The notes under the pieces: generated by a model
Databases searched by the model: none
What the model was told of the DNA's origin: nothing
What the model saw: only the letters and a program-made list of their open reading frames with translations
Source of the DNA: Cupriavidus phytohabitans
GTDB lineage: Bacteria; Pseudomonadota; Gammaproteobacteria; Burkholderiales; Burkholderiaceae
DNA: 64,000 nucleotides
Direction: 5' to 3'
Assembly (NCBI RefSeq): GCF_000426345.1
Contig: NZ_AUFE01000001.1
Coordinates: 186,001-250,000 of the forward strand
Translations under genes and position numbers: made by a program
Part shown: positions 1 to 8,664 of the stretch, in pieces
Numbering within the stretch: the stretch's first letter is position 1
Layout of the letters: every line of letters starts with the position of its first letter

Positions 1-1700
1 CTATCTGCTGCGCGTCGGCCTCCGTGCGCGCGCGGCGCAGCCAGACGAAGGTGGAATCGGTGTCACCGTAGATCACCTCGTAGCCGCGCGCCTCGACCAG
101 CGCGCGGGTCTGCCGCATGATCTCGTGCCCGCGCATGGTGATCGACGAGGCCAGTCGCGGATCGAAGAAGCGGCACCCGCTGGAGCCCAGTACGCCATAG
201 AACGCGTTCATGATGATCTTGAGCGCCTGCGCGAGCGGCTTGTTGCGGTCGCGCTTGGCCGCCTCGCGGCCCTGCCAGACCCGCGCGACGATCGCCGGCA
301 GGCAGTGCCTGGTCCGCGAGAAGCGCGCGCCGCGGAAGCCGGGGACGGAATCGGCATCGTCAGGATGCGCCAGCCCCTCGACCAGGCCGATCGGGTCGAT
401 CAGGAAGGTGCGGATGATCGACGGGTAGAGGCTCTTGTAGTCCAGCACCAGCACCGATTCATAGAGCCCCGGCCGCGAATCCATGACAAAGCCGCCGGGG
501 CTGCCCTCCGGCGCCAGCTCGCCGAGGTTGGGCGCGACATAGCCCTGGCGGTGCATCAGCGGCATGTAGAGATGCGTGAACGCCGCGACCGAACCGCCGC
601 TGCGGTCGGCCGGCAGGCCCGTGACCGTGGCGCGCTCCAGCAGGAACGACAGCAGTTCCGCCTTCTCGAAGATCCGCGTCACCAGTTCGCAATCGCGCAG
701 GTTGTAGCGCGCCAGCGCCGGCTTGTCCTGCTCGAACATGCGGTCGATGGCATCCATGCGGTCGTACGGGTTGTCGATCGCCTTGCCCTCGCCAAGCAGC
801 GTCTGGGCCACCGATTCGAGACTGAACGACGGGAAGCTCCACGTGGCGGAACGCAGCGCCTCGATGCCATCGATGATCAGCCGGCCCGGCGCGCTGCAGA
901 AATAGTGCTGCTGCGCGTTGTGCTCGCGCCATTCGATTTCCGCACCGCCGCGGCCGAGGCGCAGCGGCAGCTGGAACCGTCGTGCATGCTCGACCAGCAC
1001 GCGCAGGTCGAACTGGACCAGGTTCCAGCCGATGATCGCATCGGGGTCGTGGTGGGCCAGCCACTGGTTCAGTTTTTCCAGCAACTCTGGCCGTGTCGCG
1101 CAGTATTCGAGCGAGAAATCGACAGCGGCCGGCTCCCGCGGCGCAGCGCCAAGCATATAGACCTGGCGCTGGCCGCAGCCTTCGAGTGCGATCGAATACA
1201 GCTCGCCGAATGCGTTGGTTTCGATATCGAGCGAAGCCAGCCGTAGCGTGGGGCGGTAGTCCGCCGCGGGCTTCAGTTGGGCGTTGCACAGCACGCCGTC
1301 GCCTTCCGGCTCGCCCTCGAACCAGACCGGGGCCGTGATGAAGCGCTCCATCAGGTAGCGCTCGGGCGGGCGGATATCGGCCTCGTAGACATCCACGCCG
1401 GCATCGCGCAGCGATCGGCCAAGCTGGATCAGCTGCCGATGCTGCTGGCAATACAGGCCCATGACCGGCCTGCCCTTGAAGTCATGCAGCTTGAGCGGAC
1501 GCAGCTCGGCCGCGCGCTCGCGGCGCAGCAGCGCCTCGGCACGCTCGCGCTGTGCCTCAGGGATAAATGCAATCGATGGCTGGTACGGCAGGCGCAGCCG
1601 GCGCGGCCCGTCGTCGGTGGCCAACCAGACTTCGACCTCGGTGCCGGCGGGGGTATCGCGCCAATGTCGGGTCAGGATGAAACCCTGCTGGTGTGCCACG
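1..1700 (-). CDS. polB: DNA polymerase II (family B), 5' part, truncated by window edge
   Basis: Family B DNA polymerase with 3'-5' proofreading, used in E. coli for replication restart and translesion synthesis. About 566 codons of the usual ~780 are visible; the C-terminal part lies outside the window. Seen: the exonuclease motif with SLDIETN, then [10 protein letters not shown], then the polymerase motifs [10 protein letters not shown] and, close to the edge, YGDTDS. Start chosen at GTG 1700, because an in-frame stop lies just upstream and GGAAGG precedes it. It is monocistronic as far as can be seen; the hypothetical gene upstream ends in this direction at 1741. Family assignment is firm, the physiological role is inferred from E. 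coli. Confidence 0.93.
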
Positions 1701-1740
1701 CTTAAGCCTTCCGGAAACCATTATCGGGATGATTTTAGCG

Positions 1741-2778
1741 TTACAGCATGCGCGCCGCGTCATCGAGCAACTGCATCGGCGACAGCATCCCGGCGCGGGA
1801 CACGCACACCAGCGCAAAGGTGCGGACCAGCGGCGGATCTCCAGGAACCCGCGCGGTTATCAGCTGGAGCTCAGCGCCGGGCCCGGCGCTGCCGGGCGGC
1901 AGCACGATGTTCATCGGACTCAGCCGCACCGCTTCCCGCTCCACCGTGAAGCTGGCTTCGGCATGCGTCAGCACGTCGACCAGCACCTGCAGTTGCCTCT
2001 CCGGCATGCCGGCCCGGCCGCCCTGTGCCCCTGCTGCGCCAAGGGCGGCGAGCGCGGCCTCGTTCTGTGCCACCTGCTCCCGCAGCCGCTCGGACTCGCC
2101 GGGTTGCGTGTCGCTGCTTTCGCCAAGTACGCTGCGCATGCCAAAGCCCTGCTTTTCCAGCAGGTGCAGCCGCGTGGTCAGCAGTGTCTGCTCGTGCTCG
2201 ATGCGGTCGCGGCGGGACGTGCCGCTGGCGACGTCGGCCAGCGCCTGCAGCGCGAACTGGTCCAGCATGCGGCTGGCGATTTCCTCGCGCAGCGCCGCTT
2301 CGGTCGCCGCGCAGATCCGGACCCGGTGATCGGTGAAACTGACCGTGGTCTGCGGCACCTCCGTGCGCATGACGTCGCCCTCCAGCGCGACGCCCAGCGT
2401 ACGGCGCTCATGTTTGTCCATCCCCAGCACGCAATAGGCCTCGGCGGCGGCCGAGGAACTGCCGAAATAGTCGCGCAGGTCCGGCGACCGGCTGAACACC
2501 GGCATGACGTCCTGTGCCGTGCCAAAGAAAGCATGGATATACGGATCGCTGTTCCACGTGGCCTCGCTTGCCGCCGACGCCGGCGGCAAGCCCGCCAAGA
2601 CATCGCGCACGTACCGGTCTGCGATGGCCAGCGCCGGGACAAGCCGCTTGCGATAGCCGCTTACCAGCCGCACGTACGGACAGAGCCTGGTCACGCGCTC
2701 CACCAGCGCGGCGCGCCCTGCATCGCGCGCCCCGTCAGGATGCTTGCCGCGACGGCGCAGCCAGTTGAGGACAGTCAT
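1741..2778 (-). CDS. Conserved hypothetical protein
   Basis: 345-residue soluble protein with no signal peptide or membrane segment and no motif I recognise. The middle third (about residues 190-260) is charged and helical with heptad-like leucines (the RLHLLEK and ERLREQVAQNEAALAAL stretches), suggesting a coiled coil. It begins with a short basic N-terminus, MTVLNWLRRRGKH. It sits 40 bp upstream of polB on the same strand, so the two could share a transcript; a role in DNA metabolism cannot be concluded from that alone. Codon use is typical of the neighbourhood, so the gene is probably real. Confidence 0.75.
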   Translation of the reverse strand: MTVLNWLRRRGKHPDGARDAGRAALVERVTRLCPYVRLVSGYRKRLVPALAIADRYVRDVLAGLPPASAASEATWNSDPYIHAFFGTAQDVMPVFSRSPDLRDYFGSSSAAAEAYCVLGMDKHERRTLGVALEGDVMRTEVPQTTVSFTDHRVRICAATEAALREEIASRMLDQFALQALADVASGTSRRDRIEHEQTLLTTRLHLLEKQGFGMRSVLGESSDTQPGESERLREQVAQNEAALAALGAAGAQGGRAGMPERQLQVLVDVLTHAEASFTVEREAVRLSPMNIVLPPGSAGPGAELQLITARVPGDPPLVRTFALVCVSRAGMLSPMQLLDDAARML

Positions 2779-2831
2779 CGCTCGGCATCTCCCAGGATCG
2801 GTTTGCTTGCGGCGCTGGCGAACTCAGGCCG

Positions 2832-4019
2832 CTACTGGCCATCCGCCTCAGCCTCGCGCGGTGCCGCGCGGGTGCGCGGCAGCTTGCGGTTAGCGAGCAG
2901 CAGCAGCGGTGTCGTCGCCATCGACAGCGCAACGACGACCGTGACGACGGAGAGCTGCTCGGCATCGATCAGGTTCGCCGCCTGCGCAGCGCCCATCACG
3001 ACAAAGGCAAATTCACCGCCCTGCGACAGCAGGATGGCGAAGTAGATGCGATGCTGGCGCGGCAATTCGATCCGCTTTGCCAGGTACATCAGTGCCAGGA
3101 ACTTGCCCACGACCAGGGCAACCACCAGCACCGCCACCAGCAGCGGCTTGTTGCCCAGCACCGAAAAATCGATCGACATGCCGACCGCGATAAAGAACAG
3201 GCCGAGCAGGATGCCCTTGAAGGGCGCCATGTCCGATTCGATCTCGTGGCGGCATTCGGAGCCGGCCAGCAGCAGCCCGGCCACGAACGCGCCGAGCGAC
3301 ATCGACAGGTGGACCACGTGCATCAGCAACGCGATGCCGATGACCCAGAGCAGCGCGAAGATGGTAAAGATCTCGCGCGTGCCACTGCGCTGGATCATGC
3401 GCAGCACATATTTCAGCACGAAGCGCCCGACGACGACGACCGCTGCCAGCATGGCCAGCGCCTTCGCCGCGGAAGCCCAGCCGCTCGACATGCCGGCGTC
3501 CGCCTCAACCGGCGCAAGCAACGGTAACAGCGCGATCATCGGGATCGCGGCAATGTCCTGGAACAGCAGGATGCCAAAGCTGGACTGGCCGACGGGCGCG
3601 TCCATCAGCCGGTTCTGTTCCAGGATCGCGATCACCATCGCCGTGGAAGACAGCGACAGCGCAAACCCGGCCGCCACGCCAACCCGCCACTGCACGCCGA
3701 AGACAATGAAGATCAGCGCCAGCAACGCCGCGCACAGCGCGACCTGGATCCCGCCGTAGCCGAAGATGGAGCGGCGCATCGCCCACAGCTTCTCGAATTC
3801 CATTTCAATGCCGATGATGAACATCATCAGCACGATGCCCAGTTCGGACACGTCCATGATCGAGTTGACGTCCGTGACCAGCCTCAGTCCCCAGGGGCCG
3901 ATCACTGCGCCGGCGATCAGATAGCCCAGCACGGAGCCGAAGCCGAAGCGCACCGACAGCGGCACGGCAATCAGTGCCGCGGCGAGGAAGATTACCGCGT
4001 CAACCAGCAGTTGTTCCAT
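2832..4019 (-). CDS. CPA2-type monovalent cation:proton antiporter without RCK domain
   Basis: 395-residue inner membrane protein of the Na+/H+ exchanger (CPA2, KefB/KefC) superfamily, about 12-13 hydrophobic segments. The N-terminus (FGFGSVLGYLIAGAVIGPWGL) and the later LLFQDIAAIP are hallmarks of the Kef transport domain. KefB/KefC are about 600 residues because of a C-terminal Rossmann/RCK regulatory domain; here the protein ends right after the membrane domain, so glutathione or nucleotide gating through RCK is absent. Start ATG 4019 was chosen over an upstream in-frame ATG at 4091 because GGGAGGGG lies just before it and the shorter form starts with the first transmembrane helix. The ion transported (K+ or Na+) cannot be told. 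Confidence 0.85.
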   Translation of the reverse strand: MEQLLVDAVIFLAAALIAVPLSVRFGFGSVLGYLIAGAVIGPWGLRLVTDVNSIMDVSELGIVLMMFIIGIEMEFEKLWAMRRSIFGYGGIQVALCAALLALIFIVFGVQWRVGVAAGFALSLSSTAMVIAILEQNRLMDAPVGQSSFGILLFQDIAAIPMIALLPLLAPVEADAGMSSGWASAAKALAMLAAVVVVGRFVLKYVLRMIQRSGTREIFTIFALLWVIGIALLMHVVHLSMSLGAFVAGLLLAGSECRHEIESDMAPFKGILLGLFFIAVGMSIDFSVLGNKPLLVAVLVVALVVGKFLALMYLAKRIELPRQHRIYFAILLSQGGEFAFVVMGAAQAANLIDAEQLSVVTVVVALSMATTPLLLLANRKLPRTRAAPREAEADGQ

Positions 4020-4167
4020 CAATCCCCTCCCGAGGAAATGACGGGGCGATAGCCCGAGTCGTTTGGCGGTCCCTCGCTGCCGGGCGAACAAAAGCCGACT
4101 TTCTGCGCGAGGCCATGGCCTGGATATGTATTACATCATCCACGCCGAAGTGCAAGCCGAGCGCCGC

Positions 4168-4504
4168 TCACCGGCCCGCCCCGCGCGCGCCCGGAGGCAC
4201 ACGCAGCAGCAGGATGCACCGACGCCGTGCAATCTGCCCAGGCCACGCGCCGCCATCGGGCTTGACCTTGAGGCGGCGCATGGCTTTTGCCGACTCCGCT
4301 TCGACATATCTGCGCAGCGCCGCCCGGTTCAGCAGCGAAAACCGCCAGGCGGGCGCCCGGCAGGGCGAACGCCCGCCCGAACCAGCGCGCGTCAAGCAAC
4401 GCACCGGGAATGCCGGAGCCGCCGAAGCCGCTCACCAGCACGGTGGCTCCGTCAGTGATGCCCGCCACCGCTTGCTCCAGTGAGGCCACAGTCTTGTCGA
4501 TCAT
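4168..4504 (-). pseudogene. Chimeric remnant: CoA-transferase subunit A start joined to SRPBCC protein tail
   Basis: Reading down from ATG 4504, about 38 residues match the N-terminus of 3-oxoacid/3-oxoadipate CoA-transferase subunit A (ASLEQAVAGITDGATVLVSG, then FGGSGIPGALLDA). The similarity then stops. From about 4359 another frame (+1 shifted) encodes FSLLNRAALRRYVEAESAKA, followed by MRRLKVKPDGGA. This parallels the C-terminus of the intact SRPBCC protein at 5831-6373 (FSLLNWAALRKQVDAESTEA). The stop codon of the SRPBCC tail has changed from TAG to CAG. The junction lies between about 4390 and 4360. Neither half can make a functional protein, so this is read as a deletion scar. It lies 46 bp downstream of a Bug gene, which often accompanies CoA-transferases. 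Confidence 0.8.
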
Positions 4505-4550
4505 GTTGATGGTCTCGTGGCAGCCAACGTAGCCCCGTCGGCCTGTTGGC

Positions 4551-5564
4551 TTATTGCTGCGGAATGCCGGTGTCCCTGACCACGCGTGCCCAGCGCTCGC
4601 GCTCGCTCTTGATGAAGTTGCCGAAGTGGGCAGGCGTATCGCCGCCGGAGATACCGCCCAGCTCCGACAGCCTTGCCTTGACCTGAGCCTCGCCGAGGAT
4701 GCCGGCCACGGTCTTCTGCAGCCGGTTGATGACCTCCTGCGGCGTGCCGGCCGGCGCCACCAGGCCGAACCATGCCGTCACCTGGAAGTCGTCCACGCCG
4801 GCTTCCTTCATGGTGGGCACATCAGGCAGCTCGGGCACGCGGCTGGCGCTGGTCACAGCCAGCGCGCGCAGCTTGCCCGACTGGATATGCGGCAGCGAAC
4901 TGGGCAGATTGTCCACCATCATGGTGACCTGTCCGGCCACCAGATCAGCCACGGCCGGTGCTGCGCCTTTGTAGGGCACGTGGATGAGGTCAGTGCCAGT
5001 GCGCTTGCGGAACAGTTCGCCGGAAAGGTGGACCGACTGGCCGGTGCCTGAGGAGGCGAAGGAATACTTGCCGGGCTGCGCCTTGGCCAGCGCGACCAGT
5101 TCGGCCACGGTACGGGCCGGCACGTTGGCATTGACTACCAGTACATTGGGCACCGACACCACCATGGTAATCGGCGCAAAGTACTCTGCGCGGTAGGGCA
5201 ACTGGCGGTAAAGGCTGTAGTTGATGGCATTGGGCCCGATATTTCCCATCATCAGGGTATAGCCATCGGCGGCAGACTGCCTGAGCGCCTGCGCGCCGAT
5301 GATGCCGCCTCCGCCGGCGCGGTTTTCCACCACCACCGGCTGGCCAAGCAACTCGCCCATGCGCTTGCCGACCAGGCGCGACGCGATATCCGTTGTGCCT
5401 CCCGCAGCCGCCGGCACGATCAGCCGGATCGGCTTGTCAGGATATGCTGCCAACGCTGCGGCCGGGGCTACCATAACGGTCACGCCGACCGCCCCTGCCA
5501 TCCGCGTCGCCACCAGTGCCAGGCTGGCGCGCGCCAGCCGCAGGACATCCAGAGTCTGCTTCAT
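4551..5564 (-). CDS. Bug-family (TTT) periplasmic substrate-binding protein
   Basis: 337-residue secreted solute receptor of the tripartite tricarboxylate transporter family. Seen: signal peptide (hydrophobic run ending about AALAAYPDKP), then the Bug hallmarks IRLIVPAAAGGTTDI, VVENRAGGGG, HVPYKGAAPA and LPDVPTMKEAG. Bug proteins typically bind carboxylates through the two loops carrying these motifs; the ligand here is unknown. Start ATG 5564 was chosen over a codon at 5585 because AAGGAG lies 5 bp before it. No TctA/TctB permease is adjacent, as is common for the many orphan Bug genes in Cupriavidus. The only downstream partner is a broken CoA-transferase fragment, suggesting this receptor once served a CoA-thioester pathway. 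Confidence 0.9.
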   Translation of the reverse strand: MKQTLDVLRLARASLALVATRMAGAVGVTVMVAPAAALAAYPDKPIRLIVPAAAGGTTDIASRLVGKRMGELLGQPVVVENRAGGGGIIGAQALRQSAADGYTLMMGNIGPNAINYSLYRQLPYRAEYFAPITMVVSVPNVLVVNANVPARTVAELVALAKAQPGKYSFASSGTGQSVHLSGELFRKRTGTDLIHVPYKGAAPAVADLVAGQVTMMVDNLPSSLPHIQSGKLRALAVTSASRVPELPDVPTMKEAGVDDFQVTAWFGLVAPAGTPQEVINRLQKTVAGILGEAQVKARLSELGGISGGDTPAHFGNFIKSERERWARVVRDTGIPQQ

Positions 5565-5830
5565 TGCGTCTCCTTTATCGGTCACGCCGTGTTTCTATGA
5601 TGTGGCGCTATCACGGCACCAGGGACGATAAATCGACCGTGCGGGCAATGTGAATTCACGATTCGCAAAAGAAGCCTTCGCTCTGACAAAACCCGTGGGT
5701 ACGCTGTGGCACGTTACCCGTACTTCTTGCGAAAAATCTGGCGCTTTGGTCTGTGCATCAACTTTTCTTCGCGTTTTGACACCGATTTCTGGCCTCATTA
5801 CCGCGATTTCTGCAACTGCGGAGCGCGCTA

Positions 5831-6373
5831 CTACTCCAGCCGCGCGCCGCCGTCGAGCTTGGCCTTGAGGCGCCGCACGGCTTCCGTCGACTCGGCATCG
5901 ACCTGCTTGCGCAGCGCGGCCCAGTTCAGCAGCGAGAACAGCAAGGTCGGCGCCTGGTAGGTGAACTCGCGCTCGAACCGCGTGCCGGTACCGGACGGTG
6001 TCAGCGTATATGTCACTGTCCCCGCTTTTCTGCCATCGATCGTGCCGTCGATGCGCCAGAGGGTCGGCGGCCGTCGCTCCGCCACCTTCCAGACCACCGT
6101 CCCCTCGCGCCCCGCCACCCTGAAGTCCTCCGTCACCTCATCTCCAATTTCCAGCGGATGGTCGGTGGCGCTGCGCACGGCCAGCGACGACGGATGCCAC
6201 GCCGGCCAGGTGGCAGGGGTCGAGACATAGGCGAACACCTCAGCGGGTGGCCGCTGGATCGTGACTTCGCTGTGGATCCTTGTCATCGGCTGCCAGGGGA
6301 GTGGCGCGAAGAGCAGCACGGCAATCACGCAGATCGCCGCCAGGGCGCGGAAGGCAGTCTTTCGGAGGGGCAT
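5831..6373 (-). CDS. SRPBCC (START/polyketide cyclase-like) family protein, membrane-anchored
   Basis: 180-residue protein with an N-terminal hydrophobic helix (AFRALAAICVIAVLLFAPL), then a SRPBCC hot-dog-like helix-grip fold: IQRPPAEVFAYVSTPATWPAWHP is the typical opening strand-helix-helix, and GTRFEREFTYQAP a late strand. Such proteins bind hydrophobic ligands in a deep cavity; ligand and pathway cannot be assigned. The 3' third is duplicated as a decayed copy at about 4240-4360 on the same strand, so the Bug gene between them is flanked by imperfect direct repeats. A 245-bp region before the Bug start (5586-5830) holds no gene; it is noticeably richer in A+T than its surroundings. Confidence 0.8.
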   Translation of the reverse strand: MPLRKTAFRALAAICVIAVLLFAPLPWQPMTRIHSEVTIQRPPAEVFAYVSTPATWPAWHPSSLAVRSATDHPLEIGDEVTEDFRVAGREGTVVWKVAERRPPTLWRIDGTIDGRKAGTVTYTLTPSGTGTRFEREFTYQAPTLLFSLLNWAALRKQVDAESTEAVRRLKAKLDGGARLE

Positions 6374-6524
6374 GACATCCAGAGCCGGGAGCGGTGCCGG
6401 CTTCCACTATAGGCGCCCCGGCAGCTCGCCCCGGACTTGCACAGGCGCAATACTACGATTGAAAAAAATCTTAGTTATCCCTGTCCTTCATCAGCGCGCG
6501 CAGATGCTGCGCGGATGCAATGCC

Positions 6525-6553
6525 AAGAGGGCGATCCGCTGGATCACCCTCTT
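6525..6553 (-). terminator. Probable hairpin terminator downstream of the flavoprotein gene
   Basis: Two 13-base arms (6525-6537 AAGAGGGCGATCC and 6541-6553 GGATCACCCTCTT) pair with one C-A mismatch around a 3-base loop. The hairpin lies 17 bp past the stop of the minus-strand oxidoreductase. There is no clean U-tract on either strand, so it may act weakly, or in both directions, or simply stabilise the mRNA end. Confidence 0.55.
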
Positions 6554-6569
6554 TCCTTCCTGCGCCGGG

Positions 6570-7781
6570 TCAGGCAACAACGATCCGGCGCGGGTCAGCC
6601 AGCGCCAGCGCTTCCGCACGATCCGCGCTCGGCGGGTAGATCCACTCGGTATTGATCCGTGTCTTCAGCGCCTTGGCGACGCCTCCGGTCAGCTTTACCT
6701 GCCGGTCCCAGCCTTCCGTGTAGACAGCGCCCCACGGCCCCAGGTCCAGGCAGGTCACATACTTCGGTTGGCTATACGGGATCAGCGTCTCGCCCACGAG
6801 GTCCGCTGCCACATTGTGTCCTGCCGATCGGCCGAGGTTCATCGCGTGCTGGCACGACATCGCCGCAAAGTTGCCTTCGTCATCGGTCGCAGCATAGGCG
6901 CAGTCACCGGTGGCGAACACCGACTCCACACCCCTTACCCTCAGATCGCGATCCACGTGCAGCCGGCCAAAGCCATCGCGCTCGGCCGGAATCTGCGCGG
7001 TAAGTTCGCTGGCGCGGGCCCCGGCGGTCCAGATCACCGTGGCCGCCTCGATGCGCGCGCCGTTCTCGAGGGTGACGCCGGCCGCGTCGACCGCCGCTAC
7101 GCCGGAGCCGAGCTTCCAGGTCACGCCCAGCTCCGTCAGCGCCTGCTTGATCACCGGCCGCGGCCCCGCGCCCAGGTCAGGTCCGATCTCGGCATTGCGC
7201 TCCACCATGATCACGTTCACGGCGGCGTCCTCGCCCAGGACTTCGCGCAGGCGGGCCGGCATTTCCGCGGCAGTCTCGATGCCTGTGAAACCGGCGCCCG
7301 CGACGACTACCGTATTGCGCCCGGCGCCTTCCGGGCAACTGGCCAGGCCATGGAGATGCGCTTCGAGCCGCGCCGCGTCGGCGACCTGGTCGACATTGAA
7401 CGCATGCTGGTCCAGGCCGGGAATCTGCGGACGGAACAACCGGCTTCCCGCGGCGAGCACCAGGCGGTCATAGCCGAGTCGGTGGCGCGAGCCATCCGCG
7501 CCGACGCCCGCAATGCTCACTGCGCGGTTCGCGACATCGATGTGTTCCACCCTGCCCTGGATAAACCGCACGCCGACGGCCTTGAAGATTTCCTGCAGCG
7601 GCGCCTTCATCCCGTTCGGATTCTGCTCATAGAGACGCGGGCGGACATGTAGTTCGGGTTCCGGCGCGACCAGCGCGATTTCCACGTCGGTGCGCCCGAC
7701 CTGGTCAAGCAGACGGGCCGAAGCCAGTGCGCTCCACATGCCGGCAAAGCCGGCGCCGATGACAAGAATGCGTTGGGACAT
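6570..7781 (-). CDS. NAD(P)/FAD-dependent oxidoreductase, type II NADH dehydrogenase-like
   Basis: 403-residue pyridine nucleotide-disulfide oxidoreductase family flavoprotein. The first Rossmann motif (ILVIGAGFAGMWSA) binds FAD, the second (VVVAGAGFTGIETA) binds NAD(P)H, and VFATGDCAYA is the conserved FAD-contacting loop. There is no C-terminal amphipathic membrane helix as clear as in E. coli Ndh, so it is either a peripheral NDH-2-like quinone reductase or a soluble relative. Start ATG 7781 (MSQRI) has AGGAG 7 bp upstream; the codon two residues earlier is TTG. Expressed from a strong-looking promoter with an embedded palindrome (7843-7878), so it is probably an inducible gene. The divergent neighbour is a TetR regulator, whose own operator sequence is different. 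Confidence 0.85.
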   Translation of the reverse strand: MSQRILVIGAGFAGMWSALASARLLDQVGRTDVEIALVAPEPELHVRPRLYEQNPNGMKAPLQEIFKAVGVRFIQGRVEHIDVANRAVSIAGVGADGSRHRLGYDRLVLAAGSRLFRPQIPGLDQHAFNVDQVADAARLEAHLHGLASCPEGAGRNTVVVAGAGFTGIETAAEMPARLREVLGEDAAVNVIMVERNAEIGPDLGAGPRPVIKQALTELGVTWKLGSGVAAVDAAGVTLENGARIEAATVIWTAGARASELTAQIPAERDGFGRLHVDRDLRVRGVESVFATGDCAYAATDDEGNFAAMSCQHAMNLGRSAGHNVAADLVGETLIPYSQPKYVTCLDLGPWGAVYTEGWDRQVKLTGGVAKALKTRINTEWIYPPSADRAEALALADPRRIVVA

Positions 7782-7842
7782 CTTCAAGCTCCTGAATCAA
7801 ACCTCGGTTTTGGTAACAGGGCCGAGCCAAAGCACGACCCAT

Positions 7843-7867
7843 AACTACGATCATATTAGTCGTAGTT
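7843..7867. promoter_or_regulatory. Inverted-repeat operator overlapping the flavoprotein promoter
   Basis: Perfect 8-base arms AACTACGA (7843-7850) and TCGTAGTT (7860-7867) with a 9-base spacer. The site covers the -10 and much of the spacer of the minus-strand promoter, the classical position for a repressor. It does not match the two ATACC...GGTAT operators of the neighbouring TetR gene, so a different regulator, not visible here, is expected. Confidence 0.7.
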
Positions 7868-7878
7868 TTGAAGTGCAA
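7850..7878 (-). promoter_or_regulatory. Sigma-70-like promoter of the flavoprotein gene
   Basis: On the minus strand, -35 TTGCAC (7873-7878) and -10 TATGAT (7850-7855) are separated by exactly 17 bp. The -10 lies about 70 bp upstream of ATG 7781. The spacer and -10 are covered by an inverted repeat, implying a repressor. Confidence 0.75.
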
Positions 7879-8038
7879 GATTTTTTTATCGCCAGTGACG
7901 CGAAGCGAACGCGCGCACCAGGCTGCGCGTTGGTGAACGCATCTCCAGGCGGCATGAAGCCATCCGGCAATGTCTAGGGGTACAGCCGTCCAGCCCGTGC
8001 GTGAGGGATGAACCATCCATCACATGGGCGTGCGGCCC

Positions 8039-8066
8039 TTGACAAAAATACCGATTGGTATATTCT
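8039..8066 (+). promoter_or_regulatory. Promoter of the tetR gene, probably giving a leaderless mRNA
   Basis: TTGACA (8039-8044) and TATTCT (8061-8066) with a 16-bp spacer. A start site 6-7 bp after the -10 would fall at 8072-8073, right at the ATG at 8074. No Shine-Dalgarno sequence precedes that ATG. Confidence 0.6.
8048..8061. promoter_or_regulatory. TetR operator, copy 1 (autoregulation)
   Basis: ATACCGATTGGTAT: arms ATACC and GGTAT around four bases. It sits in the spacer of the tetR promoter and recurs in inverted orientation at 8677-8690, before the next gene, which strongly suggests it is the binding site of the adjacent TetR protein. Confidence 0.8.
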
Positions 8067-8073
8067 GGGCTGC

Positions 8074-8658
8074 ATGAATAAAGCCGAACGCACCCGCCAG
8101 CTGATCGTCGAGAAGACAGCGCCCATTTTCAACACAAAGGGCTATGCCGGAACATCACTGGCCGACATGACCGAAGCCACTGGCCTCACCAAGGGCAGTG
8201 TCTATGGCAACTTTGCCAACAAGGAAGAGGTGGCGCTGGCAGCATTCGACCACAACTGGAAGCAGGTGCTATCCGCCGTGCGTGATGAAATGGCTTCCAA
8301 GGGCACCAGCAAGGAAAAGCTGCTGGCATTGACCGGCGTGTATGGGAATCTTCCTGAGTGTTTCCCGAAAGGCGGCTGCCCCCTTCTTAACACGGCCGTT
8401 GAGGCCGACGACACCCACCCTGCCCTGCGGGAAAAAGCGATGGCGGCCTTCCGGGGCTGGAAAGCAAACCTCGTGTCGGTCATCAAGGCAGGCATTACCG
8501 CCAGGGAGTTCCGCAAAGACGTCGACCCTGAGGAGACTGCCGTCACGCTGATCGCACTGATCGAGGGCGCGATCATGATCTCCCGGCTCACCGGCAACGC
8601 GGCGTACAACCAGGCCGTCATGTCGGCGGTGAAGAAAACCATCGCCGATCTCGCTTGA
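8074..8658 (+). CDS. TetR/AcrR family transcriptional repressor
   Basis: 194-residue regulator. The N-terminal helix-turn-helix is intact (GYAGTSLADMTEATGLTKGS then VYGNFANKEEV), followed by a C-terminal ligand domain with the CPLLNTAVEADD signature seen in one TetR subgroup. Start ATG 8074 gives the usual family N-terminus (MNKAERTRQLIVEK); the in-frame ATG 66 bp earlier would place the operator inside the gene. Two copies of one palindrome, in its own promoter and in that of the downstream DUF2798-like gene, indicate repression of both. The ligand is unknown; electrophiles or quinones are possible given neighbouring genes, but that is a guess. Confidence 0.92.
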   Translation: MNKAERTRQLIVEKTAPIFNTKGYAGTSLADMTEATGLTKGSVYGNFANKEEVALAAFDHNWKQVLSAVRDEMASKGTSKEKLLALTGVYGNLPECFPKGGCPLLNTAVEADDTHPALREKAMAAFRGWKANLVSVIKAGITAREFRKDVDPEETAVTLIALIEGAIMISRLTGNAAYNQAVMSAVKKTIADLA

Positions 8659-8664
8659 TTTTTT

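Noticed and set aside
125..1246. 373-codon plus-strand frame at the left edge
   Set aside because: Antisense to polB; the minus strand carries clear polymerase II motifs.
4136..4504. A functional CoA-transferase subunit A gene
   Set aside because: Similarity ends after about 38 codons and continues into unrelated SRPBCC-derived sequence in another frame; no B subunit.
5595..5798. 67-codon minus-strand frame upstream of the Bug gene
   Set aside because: No ribosome site, no family character, in an A+T-richer intergenic region.
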